A stretch of DNA of 64,000 bases from Streptomyces sp. NBC_00358 (GTDB taxonomy: Bacteria > Actinomycetota > Actinomycetes > Streptomycetales > Streptomycetaceae): NCBI RefSeq assembly GCF_036099295.1, contig NZ_CP107976.1, positions 5,518,001 through 5,582,000 on the forward strand, in the 5' to 3' direction. This document shows, one piece after another, positions 51,349 through 60,428 of this stretch. Position numbers and translations under genes: made by a program. Below the pieces are notes generated by a model. It worked only from the letters and a program-made list of their open reading frames with translations, had not been told where the DNA came from and did no database searches. Each line of letters begins with the position of its first letter. Position 1 is the first letter of the stretch.

Positions 51349-52275
51349 ATGAGCGCGGGCAGCGACAAGAACGGGGACGTGAACGGGGACGGGGGCGAAA
51401 AGGTGGACGGGGGCGTCGGGGCGGAGAGCGACACGGGTGCGAGCGACAGTCCCGCCGGGCGGCTCCAGGCCCTGTTCGAGGGGCGCCGGCTCACGCCGAC
51501 CCAGCGGCGCATCGCCCACAGCATGGTGCGCCGCGCCGCCGACGTGCCGTTCCTGTCCAGCGTCGAACTCGCCGAACTCGCCGGCGTCAGCCAGCCCTCC
51601 GTCACCCGCTTCGCGGTCGCCCTCGGTTTCGACGGCTACCCGGCGCTGCGCAAGCACCTGCGCGAGGTCGCGCCCGCCGAACCGGCCGCCGACACCGCCT
51701 CGTACAACGAGTACCAGCAGGCCGTCGAGGCCGAGATCGAGAACCTGCGCCACCTCGCCGCGGTGCTCGCCGATCCGCGCCCGGTCGCGCGGGCGGGCCG
51801 CCTGCTGGCCGCCTCCCGGCCGCTGCCCGTCCTCGGGCTGCGCGCCGCCGCCTCCCAGGCCTACGGCTTCGCCTACTTCGCCGCCAAGGTGCACCCCGAC
51901 GTGCGGCTGCTGCACGAGGGCGGCACGATGCTCCAGGACCGCGTCGACGCGGCCGTCCGGGCCGGGGCCACGGCCCTGCTGTGCTTCGCGCTGCCTCGCC
52001 ACCCGCGCGAGGTCGTCGACGCCCTCGGCTACGCGAAGGAGGCCGGGCTGACCGTCGTCACGGTCGCGGACTCCGCGTTCGCGCCGGTGGCGAAGGTGTC
52101 CGACCTGCTGCTCCCCGCCGCCGTCGGCACCGGCCTCGCCTTCGACACGGCCTGCGCTCCGATGCTGCTGGGCCGCGTTCTGCTGGAGGCCATGTGCGAC
52201 GACCTGCCGGACGCGCAGGCGCGACTGGAGCAGTTCGACGCGCGGGCCGCCGTACGGGGACTGTTCGTCGAGTAG
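51349..52275 (+). CDS. MurR/RpiR family transcriptional regulator
   Basis: A 308-residue regulator. A Gly/Asp-rich N-terminus is followed by an RpiR helix-turn-helix (about 40-110: LTPTQRRIAHSMVRRAADVP, then SSVELAELAGVSQPSVTRFA). A SIS sugar-phosphate domain follows (about 140-280) with LPVLGLRAAASQAYGFAYFA and LLCFALPRHPREVVDALGYA. Such proteins sense phosphosugars and control their catabolism. GTG 51277 also opens the frame, but GGAGGGGG (51333-51340) is eight bases before ATG 51349. No sugar genes are adjacent, so the target is unknown. Confidence 0.92.
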   Translation: MSAGSDKNGDVNGDGGEKVDGGVGAESDTGASDSPAGRLQALFEGRRLTPTQRRIAHSMVRRAADVPFLSSVELAELAGVSQPSVTRFAVALGFDGYPALRKHLREVAPAEPAADTASYNEYQQAVEAEIENLRHLAAVLADPRPVARAGRLLAASRPLPVLGLRAAASQAYGFAYFAAKVHPDVRLLHEGGTMLQDRVDAAVRAGATALLCFALPRHPREVVDALGYAKEAGLTVVTVADSAFAPVAKVSDLLLPAAVGTGLAFDTACAPMLLGRVLLEAMCDDLPDAQARLEQFDARAAVRGLFVE

Positions 52276-52279
52276 GCAC

Positions 52280-52345
52280 CGGGGCACGAGCCCGGCACGA
52301 ACCCGGCACGAACCCGGCACGGGCCCGGCACGGGCCCGGGTGTGC
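52280..52345. repeat. Tandem CCCGGCACGAA/CCCGGCACGGG repeats
   Basis: An 11-base unit occurs at 52291, 52302, 52313 and 52324, with partial copies on either side (52280 and 52335). It follows the regulator gene. Confidence 0.75.
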
Positions 52346-52471
52346 GGATCCGGGCGTTTCTCAGACTCGTCTCACCTTCCGTGGCTAGCCTGCGCGCCCA
52401 GAGACACACGGGCGCGGCGGCGGTCGGCGCCGCACCCGTGGGCGTGCAGGCGCTGAGACGGGAGGCGGATC

Positions 52472-53041
52472 GTGGCGCGCGGAGGACAGGGGTTGGCCCG
52501 GATGGCCGTCGTGGTGCGGGCGGGAGCCGCACCGCTGTGGTGGTGCGGAGTGGCGGCTGCCGGAATCGGGGCGATGATCCCCGGACTGACCGGACGCAGG
52601 ATCGGCGTGACGGCGGGTGCCGCGCTGTTTCTCGTCGCGGTGGTCGTGGTGGCGTACTGGCGCAGGAAGCGGTACGCCGCCCTGGTCCGGTCCGCCGCCC
52701 GTGCCGGTAAGCACGATGTGCTCCAGGACCGTGCCGTGACGCTTCGCAACTGGCGCCGGGGGCACCGCTGGTGGCTCCTGCTCGCCTTCGCGGCAGCGCT
52801 GGGCAGTTCGTTCGCGGTGCCCGTCGCGGGCGGCATGCTGCTCGCCGGCGCGGGTGCCGGACTGTGGCTGAAGGCCGGCCGGCTCGGGCGTCTGGAACGT
52901 GCCGAACAGGCGCTGATCTGGGTGCGGGTCGACTGGCTCGGCCCGCGCGCCGGGGCCCCCGTGGGCAAGCCGGTCCGGGCCGTCCGGGCCACCGGAGTGG
53001 CGGCGGGCGACGCCGCGCCCGGTGGGGCGCGGCGTCGCTGA
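52472..53041 (+). CDS. Membrane protein, function unknown
   Basis: A 189-residue protein with three to four predicted helices (for example PLWWCGVAAAGIGAMIPGLT, GVTAGAALFLVAVVVVAYW and WWLLLAFAAALGSSFAVPVA), a central basic loop with RRKRYAALVRSAARAGKH and an end rich in Gly/Ala/Arg. No family is recognised. GTG 52472 has GGAGG six bases before it. Confidence 0.72.
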   Translation: MARGGQGLARMAVVVRAGAAPLWWCGVAAAGIGAMIPGLTGRRIGVTAGAALFLVAVVVVAYWRRKRYAALVRSAARAGKHDVLQDRAVTLRNWRRGHRWWLLLAFAAALGSSFAVPVAGGMLLAGAGAGLWLKAGRLGRLERAEQALIWVRVDWLGPRAGAPVGKPVRAVRATGVAAGDAAPGGARRR

Positions 53042-53067
53042 CCCGAACGGGCTTCGCCTGGCGGGTA

Positions 53068-53442
53068 CTAGACCTCGAGATCGGTCTCGATCCGCTTGAG
53101 CTGGTGCCTGGCCATCGCCAGGTTGGCCCGCTTCTGGTCGAGGACCAGGTACAGGAACAGACCGTTCCCGCCGCGGCCCTTCATCAGCCGGATCAGGTGG
53201 TACTGGTCGGACAGTGTGATCAGGATGTCCTCGATGTCGCCCTTCAGGCCCAGGTGTTCCATCGTGCGCAGCTTGGCGCGGACGACGTCGGTGTTGCCGG
53301 CGGCCGCGACCGTGAGGTCGAAGCTCTTGCTGCCACCGATGGTGCCCAGCGCCATGCCGCTGGTGTAGTCGACGAGGGCGGCGCCGGTCGCGCCCTCGAT
53401 GGACGCCAGTGCCTCTTTGAGGGCGGTCTCGGTGTTCGTCAT
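53068..53442 (-). CDS. Roadblock/LC7-type protein A (last gene of GTPase-less cluster)
   Basis: A 124-residue protein TETALKEALASIEGATGAAL, then LVDYTSGMALGTIGGSK. The middle and end are IEDILITLSDQYHLIRLMKG and LYLVLDQKRANLAMARHQLK. The pattern of a beta-strand with conserved V-D-[YW]-T-S-G-x-A-L-G-T and two later strands is Roadblock-like and shared with the gene at 54852-55259, so they are paralogues. Roadblock proteins usually regulate small GTPases of the MglA or CvnD type. The start at 53442 follows AAGGAG, which overlaps the stop of the gene before (TTGAAGGAG), so it is coupled to it. Confidence 0.82.
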   Translation of the reverse strand: MTNTETALKEALASIEGATGAALVDYTSGMALGTIGGSKSFDLTVAAAGNTDVVRAKLRTMEHLGLKGDIEDILITLSDQYHLIRLMKGRGGNGLFLYLVLDQKRANLAMARHQLKRIETDLEV

Positions 53443-53456
53443 GATGTGGTGCTCCT

Positions 53457-53975
53457 TCAACTCTCTGATGTTCTCGGGTGGTTGGTCGCAGGGGTAGAAG
53501 TGGGGCGCGTGGCGGTGGTGCCGCGCGCCGTGCGTGTACGCGGAGTGCCCGACGGGGTCTTCGCGGAGGTCTTGGCCGGGTCGGGGAGCGGCTCGCCGCG
53601 CGCCGTGGCGGCGTCGACGAGTTCGCCGATCCGGGTGCTGGAACGGCGCCCCTCCAGGTGCAGCCGGCCGACGTTGACGCGGTCCTGGGCGAGCAGCGTC
53701 AGCACGGCGGAGCCGCCGGCCGCGTAGGTCGCGACATAGCCGTGCACGCCGCGTACCAGCAGCTCACGCAGGTCGCCGTGCCCGGTGCTCTCGGCCATCC
53801 GAATGGCGACACCCAGTGCGGCCGCGGTGAGCGCCGCCAGGCCGTCCGGCTCCACACCGGGCGTGTCGTGGGCGAGGACGAGACCGTCGGCGCTGGCCGC
53901 GAGCGCTCCGGTCAACTGGGGCACCCGGGCCCTCAACCGATGGAGTTCGTCCAGGACTTCGGGCTCCGCCGCCAT
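53457..53975 (-). CDS. Roadblock/LC7 domain protein B with disordered tail
   Basis: A 172-residue protein. Residues 8-120 match the Roadblock/LC7 fold: LHRLRARVPQLTGALAASAD, GLVLAHDTPGVEPDGLAALT, GYVATYAAGGSAVLTLLAQD and NVGRLHLEGRRSSTRIGEL. The last 40 residues are Thr/Pro/Arg-rich (KTPSGTPRTRTARG). It resembles CvnB of Streptomyces conservons but no histidine kinase, DUF742 or GTPase gene is present. ATG 53975 follows GAGAGGAG; an in-frame start at 54017 would add 14 residues. Confidence 0.85.
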   Translation of the reverse strand: MAAEPEVLDELHRLRARVPQLTGALAASADGLVLAHDTPGVEPDGLAALTAAALGVAIRMAESTGHGDLRELLVRGVHGYVATYAAGGSAVLTLLAQDRVNVGRLHLEGRRSSTRIGELVDAATARGEPLPDPAKTSAKTPSGTPRTRTARGTTATRPTSTPATNHPRTSES

Positions 53976-54039
53976 CAGCAGTCTCCTCTCGGCACGCTGT
54001 CGTAGCGCGCGGATCACAAGGCCTCCCGCGGGTTGGGAC

Positions 54040-54855
54040 TCACAAGGCCTCCAGCGCGTCTCTGAGCCGTCGCAGCAACGCGACGTCGGGATCGGTGGAG
54101 GTCTGGGTGAGCACGCTGGGCGCGGGGAGCGGCTTCGGTACGGGAGCGGCTGTCACGAGTCCGGCGGCGGCGAGCCGGCGCAGGTCGACGAGCGTGTGGA
54201 AGGCGGGCCGCCCCAGCGCGAGGGACACGTCCGCCGCCGTGCGGACGCCGTCCACCCGGCCGAGGACGGCCTCCTGGCGGAGCGGCACCGCCGGCCCCGC
54301 GGTGAGCAGGGCGCGCCGGATCGGCGCGGTGTCGGTCGCCGGGTCGGGCCATATGCGGTGCAGCAGCTCACGGCGGCGCACCGTCTCGCGTTCCAGGGCG
54401 GCCACGGGGACGGGGCGCAGCGGGCCGAACCAGTGCGCGGCGCCGTAGCGGAAGCGGCTCGGAGTGCTGCTCGGCCCGAGCACGAAGTACGCCGCGTCGT
54501 ACAGGGAACCGAGGTGGCACAGTTCCAGCGCGCCCTCCGCGATCCGTCCGCTGTCGATCAGGAACCGGCCGACCCGGCGGCGCGCCCCGGCCGCGGCGAC
54601 CGCCTCCTGCCACACCTCGGCGTCCAGTACGCCGCGGACCGAGAACAGCACGTCGAGCCCCGGGGTGGCCGGGCTCTCGGCGTGCACCACCTCGCCGTCG
54701 GCGAGGTAGAGGGTGCCGCGCTCGCGGATGAGGACCCCGGTGGCCCGCTCGTCGGCCAGCCGGCTGAGCATCGGCGAGACGCCGCCGGCCGCGGCGCTCG
54801 GTGCCCTGTCCCGCACCGGGAGCCGGGGCGGGGGAGGTGTCCTGACCGTGGTCAT
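54040..54855 (-). CDS. PATAN/DUF4388-like protein with winged-helix-like end
   Basis: A 271-residue protein. After a Pro-rich start, residues about 30-90 match the DUF4388/PATAN pattern (MLSRLADERATGVLIRERGT, then LYLADGEVVHAESPATPG, where the family has a strand, a turn and xDGxxVHA). The remainder includes a helical region and, near 200-245, LGRVDGVRTAADVSLALGRP and HTLVDLRRLAAAGLVTA, which resembles the winged helix often found after DUF4388. Its ATG overlaps the TGA of the gene upstream (ATGA, 54852-54855). It is a likely adaptor in the Roadblock cluster. The domain match is by eye. Confidence 0.7.
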   Translation of the reverse strand: MTTVRTPPPPRLPVRDRAPSAAAGGVSPMLSRLADERATGVLIRERGTLYLADGEVVHAESPATPGLDVLFSVRGVLDAEVWQEAVAAAGARRRVGRFLIDSGRIAEGALELCHLGSLYDAAYFVLGPSSTPSRFRYGAAHWFGPLRPVPVAALERETVRRRELLHRIWPDPATDTAPIRRALLTAGPAVPLRQEAVLGRVDGVRTAADVSLALGRPAFHTLVDLRRLAAAGLVTAAPVPKPLPAPSVLTQTSTDPDVALLRRLRDALEAL

Positions 54856-55259
54856 ACGAGCACCAGCCGTCCGGCCATCTCGCCGAGCCGGATGCGGGCC
54901 AGGGCGAGATTGCCGTCCGAGCGGCCCAGCCACAGGTGCAGGAACACGCTGCTGTCGAAGGTGGTCCGGACGAACCGCAGGACGTGGTAGCTGTCGCGGT
55001 TGCTGATGATCAGGTCCTCGATCGGGGTCTCCTGGTCCGACCACTCGGACCAGTCGGAGCCGTCCTTCGGGGCGAACGAGCGGTTCTCCGCGGCGAGCCG
55101 GGCCAGCTCGGCTGCCTCCGCCGCGGTCGTCTCGTGGTCGTCGCCCGGCGCGTCGCCGACCGTGCCCAGGGCCAGGCCGCTGGTCCAGTCGACCACCGAG
55201 GCACCCCGCGCACCGGGCAGTGTCATGGCTTCCAGTAGGCACTCGTCGATTCCGGGCAC
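54852..55259 (-). CDS. Roadblock/LC7-type protein C (first gene of cluster)
   Basis: A 135-residue protein PGIDECLLEAMTLPGARGAS, then VVDWTSGLALGTVGDAPGDD, and IEDLIISNRDSYHVLRFVRT, ending LWLGRSDGNLALARIRLGEM. It aligns by eye with 53068-53442 over its full length, with an insert of about 25 residues near position 50 that is rich in Glu/Ala. It is the first gene of the operon, starting at GTG 55259 after GGGAGACAC. The paralogous pair and the Roadblock-B and PATAN proteins look like parts of one complex (inference). Confidence 0.8.
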   Translation of the reverse strand: MPGIDECLLEAMTLPGARGASVVDWTSGLALGTVGDAPGDDHETTAAEAAELARLAAENRSFAPKDGSDWSEWSDQETPIEDLIISNRDSYHVLRFVRTTFDSSVFLHLWLGRSDGNLALARIRLGEMAGRLVLV

Positions 55260-55488
55260 CGTGTCTCCCCTCCCGCCAAGGGTTCGGCCGAGTGACGCCG
55301 AAGTTACGCACTGTGCGCACGGGTGGGGAGTGATCGGGCATTTTCCTGTGGAACATGCCCACGATGACTAAGGTGGGTCAACTGACCACATTCTCCGGCG
55401 TGCTGAAACCACCTGTGGCCGGTTTGTGCTGCCCTCGGGGGCGATGCGAGGGGCGCTCGTGAGTGCGATCGGGCGCACGGGAAATCGA
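55260..55488. other. Promoter region of the Roadblock cluster
   Basis: On the minus strand TTGACC (55376-55381 read in reverse) is a possible -35 about 120 bases before the first gene; no matching -10 is clear. The plus strand contains several small repeats. No gene is supported apart from the doubtful frame at 55489. Confidence 0.35.
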
Positions 55489-55662
55489 ATGCGCCCCGAC
55501 ATGTGCCGATCGTGCTCCGGCGCCCTCCGGAGCGCTGCTGCTGACACTCCGGCGGACCCGCCCCTCAAGGCGTGTCGGACATGTCTGTCGAGGCGTGCCG
55601 CGGCGGTCCCCGGTGGCTGCCCGGCCTTTCCCGGTGGGCGGGCGGTGGCTACAGCGCGGTGA
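55489..55662 (+). CDS. Possible small zinc-ribbon-like protein (doubtful)
   Basis: A 57-residue frame MRPDMCRSCSGALRSAAADT, PADPPLKACRTCLSRRAAAV with two CxxC pairs spaced about 24 residues apart, as in a zinc ribbon. Third-position GC is clearly lower than in neighbouring genes, there is no strong ribosome site, and it overlaps the 3' end of the decarboxylase gene by 14 bases on the other strand. It is either a real small gene or chance; evidence is the cysteine pattern only. Confidence 0.3.
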   Translation: MRPDMCRSCSGALRSAAADTPADPPLKACRTCLSRRAAAVPGGCPAFPGGRAVATAR

Positions 55663-57418
55663 GCGACGGGCCGTGCGCGCCGCCCGACTCCGCGACGATC
55701 TCGTCGAGGGTCTGCGGCTCCCGGACCACCGCGAACCGCACTCCTCCCACGTCCTCGCCGTCCGGCGCGAAGCCGTAGACGCCGGGACGGGCAAGGGAGT
55801 TGTACGCGTAGTGGTGGGCGAAATAGTAGGCACCGGTGTCCAGTGCGGCCACGTGGTCGCCCTGTTCGAGCAGCGGCAGCGCGCGGCCCCGTGCGAGCAG
55901 GTCGCCCGCGAAGCAGGCGGGGCCCGCGACATCCTGGACGACGTCCGGCCCGGTCTTCGGGCGGCCCTTCGCGTCGTACGCGGCGATCCGCAGCGGCCAG
56001 GCCCCCGGCGCGTACACCGTGCGGGTCGCCACCTGCACCCCGGCGTGGGTGACCGCGACCGCCCGGCCCCCGGCGGACTTCGTGTACTCCACCCGTGCCA
56101 GCACGGTCCCGTGCTTGGCCAGCAGCGATCGCCCGAACTCGGTGACCAGCCCGTACCGTCCGTCGAACAGTCCCGGCACCACCCCGGCGAGCAGTCGCGC
56201 GTACTGCGCGTATGTCGGTGCCGTCTCGTCGGAGCCGAAGTTGACCGGAAGGCCGCCGCCGATGTCGATCGTGTCGACCTGGTGCCGCCCGACATGCCGG
56301 TTGATCTCCTCCGCCAGCGCGTACGTCTCCGCCACGCCCCGCGCCATCAGGGAGAGCGGCATGCCCTGCGAGCCCGAGTGCGCGTGCAGCCGGGTCAGCC
56401 ACGGGCGGTCGGCGTACGCCCCCACGATCCACGCGCGGGCACCCTCGTCGCGCAGCGCGACCCCGAACTTGGAGGTCGCCGTGGCCGTGGAGAGCGCGTC
56501 GATCGAACCACCGCCGACCTGCGGGTTGACCCGCAGTCCGATGGGGGAGCCGGTGGCCGTCGAGCGCACCACGGCGTCGATGCGGTCCAGTTCCTGCGGG
56601 CTGTCCGCGTTGACCGCGACGCCCAGCGCCAGCGCCTCGCGCAGTTCGGCGAGGGTCTTGGCCGGTGAGTCGAGCACGGTCCGGGCGGGCGGGATTCCCG
56701 CCGTCCGGGCGAGCGCGAGCTCTCCGGGGCTCGCCACCTCCGCGCCGATGCCCTGCCCGTGCAGCAGCCGCAGCACGGGTACGAGAGGCGTCGCCTTCAC
56801 CGCGAAGGCGTGCAGCACGGGTGTGCCGGGGGTGGTCACCGCGGCGAAGGCGGCCTGGAGCGCGGCGGCCGAGGCCCGGATGCCGGGGACGTCGAGGAGC
56901 GCGACGATCGGGCGCTCCGGTGCGAGGAGGCCCTGTTCCACGGCGGCACGCACGGCGTCGTCCCGCCGGGAGACCCGCCCGGAGTCCGACTCGCCTGCCG
57001 GCCCGTAGTCGGGCCGGGCCCTGCCCCTGCCCCGGCCCTGGTTCGCCGCCCGCTCCCCGTCCGCCCTCTGGTCCAGGTCCCGATCCACCGTCCGGTCCAG
57101 GTCCCGATCCGCCGGCCGGTCCCGATCCCGGCTCGTCGTCCGGCGCCCGTCCCCGTTCGCCGTCAAGCCGGCCTTCGCCGTAGCCCCGCCGCCGCTCGCC
57201 GTCCGGCCCCCGGCCGTAGCCCCGTCCCCGCCGGCCGTCCCGTCCTCGTTCGCCGTCCGGTGCGTGCCCGCCGCTCCACCCCCGTCCGTCCGTTCGTCCT
57301 CAGGTGTCGTCGCGTCGCCGCCGCCCGAAGGCGGCCTCGAAGCCCCTGCCGAAGACATCGCAGCCCCACTCGCCCCGTCGCCCGCCTGATCCCCTGCCCT
57401 GTCCATGTCTGCGCCCAT
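55649..57418 (-). CDS. PLP-dependent diaminopimelate/ornithine decarboxylase-like protein with long low-complexity N-terminus
   Basis: A 589-residue frame. Residues about 150-589 form an alanine-racemase-fold decarboxylase: AFAVKATPLVPVLRLLHGQG with the PLP lysine, EVASPGELALARTAGI, LHAHSGSQG, IDIGGGLPVNFGSDE, GPACFAGDLLARG with the catalytic Cys, and DTGAYYFAHHYAYNSL. The first 130 or so residues are hydrophilic low complexity (GG, DRDLDR, RTAN repeats) and unlike any family member. The start is ATG 57418 or ATG 57406; no better start exists closer to the domain. It is divergent from hutU. The true substrate is not defined. Confidence 0.85.
   Translation of the reverse strand: MGADMDRAGDQAGDGASGAAMSSAGASRPPSGGGDATTPEDERTDGGGAAGTHRTANEDGTAGGDGATAGGRTASGGGATAKAGLTANGDGRRTTSRDRDRPADRDLDRTVDRDLDQRADGERAANQGRGRGRARPDYGPAGESDSGRVSRRDDAVRAAVEQGLLAPERPIVALLDVPGIRASAAALQAAFAAVTTPGTPVLHAFAVKATPLVPVLRLLHGQGIGAEVASPGELALARTAGIPPARTVLDSPAKTLAELREALALGVAVNADSPQELDRIDAVVRSTATGSPIGLRVNPQVGGGSIDALSTATATSKFGVALRDEGARAWIVGAYADRPWLTRLHAHSGSQGMPLSLMARGVAETYALAEEINRHVGRHQVDTIDIGGGLPVNFGSDETAPTYAQYARLLAGVVPGLFDGRYGLVTEFGRSLLAKHGTVLARVEYTKSAGGRAVAVTHAGVQVATRTVYAPGAWPLRIAAYDAKGRPKTGPDVVQDVAGPACFAGDLLARGRALPLLEQGDHVAALDTGAYYFAHHYAYNSLARPGVYGFAPDGEDVGGVRFAVVREPQTLDEIVAESGGAHGPSLTAL
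57030..57150 (-). repeat. Repeats in the decarboxylase N-terminal region
   Basis: Read on the minus strand, GCGGATCGGGACCTGGACC and GTGGATCGGGACCTGGACC are nearly identical neighbouring units (DRDLD repeated), with a shorter third. The repeats explain the low complexity of the protein's N-terminus. Confidence 0.6.
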
Positions 57419-57467
57419 ACGTCCCAGCCAAACATCCGTGAGGAGCGCGCGCGGGGCCGTGCAGCTA

Positions 57468-57485
57468 TTGACTAGTTCTATTCAA
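57468..57485. promoter_or_regulatory. Imperfect palindrome between decarboxylase and hutU, candidate operator
   Basis: TTGACTAGTTCTATTCAA: TTGA and TCAA, TAG and CTA are symmetric with one mismatched position. TTGACT could also be a -35 box. The intergenic region 57419-57534 is clearly A/T-rich (ATATCTATAG at 57501-57510). A regulator of hut genes could bind here; none is encoded in the window. Confidence 0.45.
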
Positions 57486-57534
57486 AGGTTCAGGATGTGA
57501 ATATCTATAGCAACAGTTCGCTGGGAGGCAGACC

Positions 57535-59204
<1,670 letters not shown>

Positions 59205-59208
<4 letters not shown>

Positions 59209-60428
59209 CGTTCCACAGCATGTGGGCGGAGCTGCTGCCGATCGGCCGCAGCTCCGCCTCCGGCGGCTACCGCCGGTTCGCCTGGAGCGGGGCCGACACC
59301 GAGTGCCGCGCCTGGTTCCGGGAGCAGGCCGAGTCCCGCGGGCTCACCTACGAGCTCGACCGCAACGGCAACCAGTGGGCCTGGCTCGGTGACCCCGCCG
59401 ACGGTGACGCCGTGGTCACCGGCTCGCACCTCGACTCCGTGCCCGACGGCGGCGCTTTCGACGGACCTCTCGGTGTCGTCTCCTCCTTCGCCGCGCTCGA
59501 CGAACTCCGCGCCCGCGGAGCCGAGTTCACCAAGCCCCTCGCCATCGTCAACTTCGGCGACGAGGAGGGCGCCCGGTTCGGACTCGCCTGCGTCGGCTCC
59601 CGGCTGGCCGCCGGCCGGCTCACCGTCGAGCAGGCGCACCGGCTCACCGACGCCGACGGCATCACCCTGCCGCAGGCCATGGAGCGCGCCGGGTACGACG
59701 CCGGCACCATCGGCCCCGACCCCGAACGGCTCGGCCGGATCGGCGCCTTCGTCGAACTGCACGTCGAGCAGGGCCGCGCCCTCGACATCGGCGGCGACCA
59801 GGTCGGCATCGCCAGCGCGATCTGGCCGCACGGCCGCTGGCGCTTCGACTTCCGGGGCGAGGCCAACCACGCCGGCACGACCCGTCTCGTGGACCGCCAC
59901 GACCCGATGCTCTCCTACGCCGAGACCGTCCTCGCCGCCCGCCGCGAGGCCCGGCTCGCGGGCGCCGTCGCCACCTTCGGCAAGATCGCCGTCGAGCCCA
60001 ACGGCGTGAACGCCATCCCCTCCCTCGTGCGCGGCTGGCTCGACTCCCGCGCCGCCGACCAGGCGACCCTCGACACGGTCGTCACCGGCATCGAGAAGGC
60101 GGCCCGCGAGTACGCGGACGCGCAGGGCGTCGAACTCGACGTCGTCCGCGAGTCGTTCACCCCCGTCGTCGAGTTCGAGCACGCCCTGCGCGACGAACTC
60201 GCCCGCATCCTGGGCAAGGAGCGGGACGCCGTGCTCAGCGTCCCCGTTCTGGGGACGGGAGCCGGACACGACGCCGGAATCCTCTCCGGCACCGTCCCGA
60301 CCGCCATGCTGTTCGTACGCAACCCCACGGGTGTCTCGCACTCCCCGGCCGAGTACGCCGCCGAGGACGACTGCCTGGCCGGGGTGACCGCACTCGCCGA
60401 CGTACTCGAAGGGCTGGCCTGCAGGTGA
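59205..60428 (+). CDS. M20 family amidohydrolase (allantoate amidohydrolase/carbamoylase-like) in hut operon
   Basis: A 407-residue zinc hydrolase of the AllC/hydantoinase-carbamoylase class: TGSHLDSVPDGGAFDGPLGV and FGDEEGARFGLACVGS hold the metal ligands, ELHVEQGRALD the general base region, EANHAGTTRLVDRHDP the dimer or substrate site, and GTGAGHDAGIL near the end. It overlaps hutU and hutF by four bases each. HutF makes N-formylglutamate, which needs a deformylase; no HutG is in the window, so this enzyme may do that step, although family names point to carbamoyl amides. GTG 59205 is used; ATG 59220 is an alternative. Confidence 0.88.
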
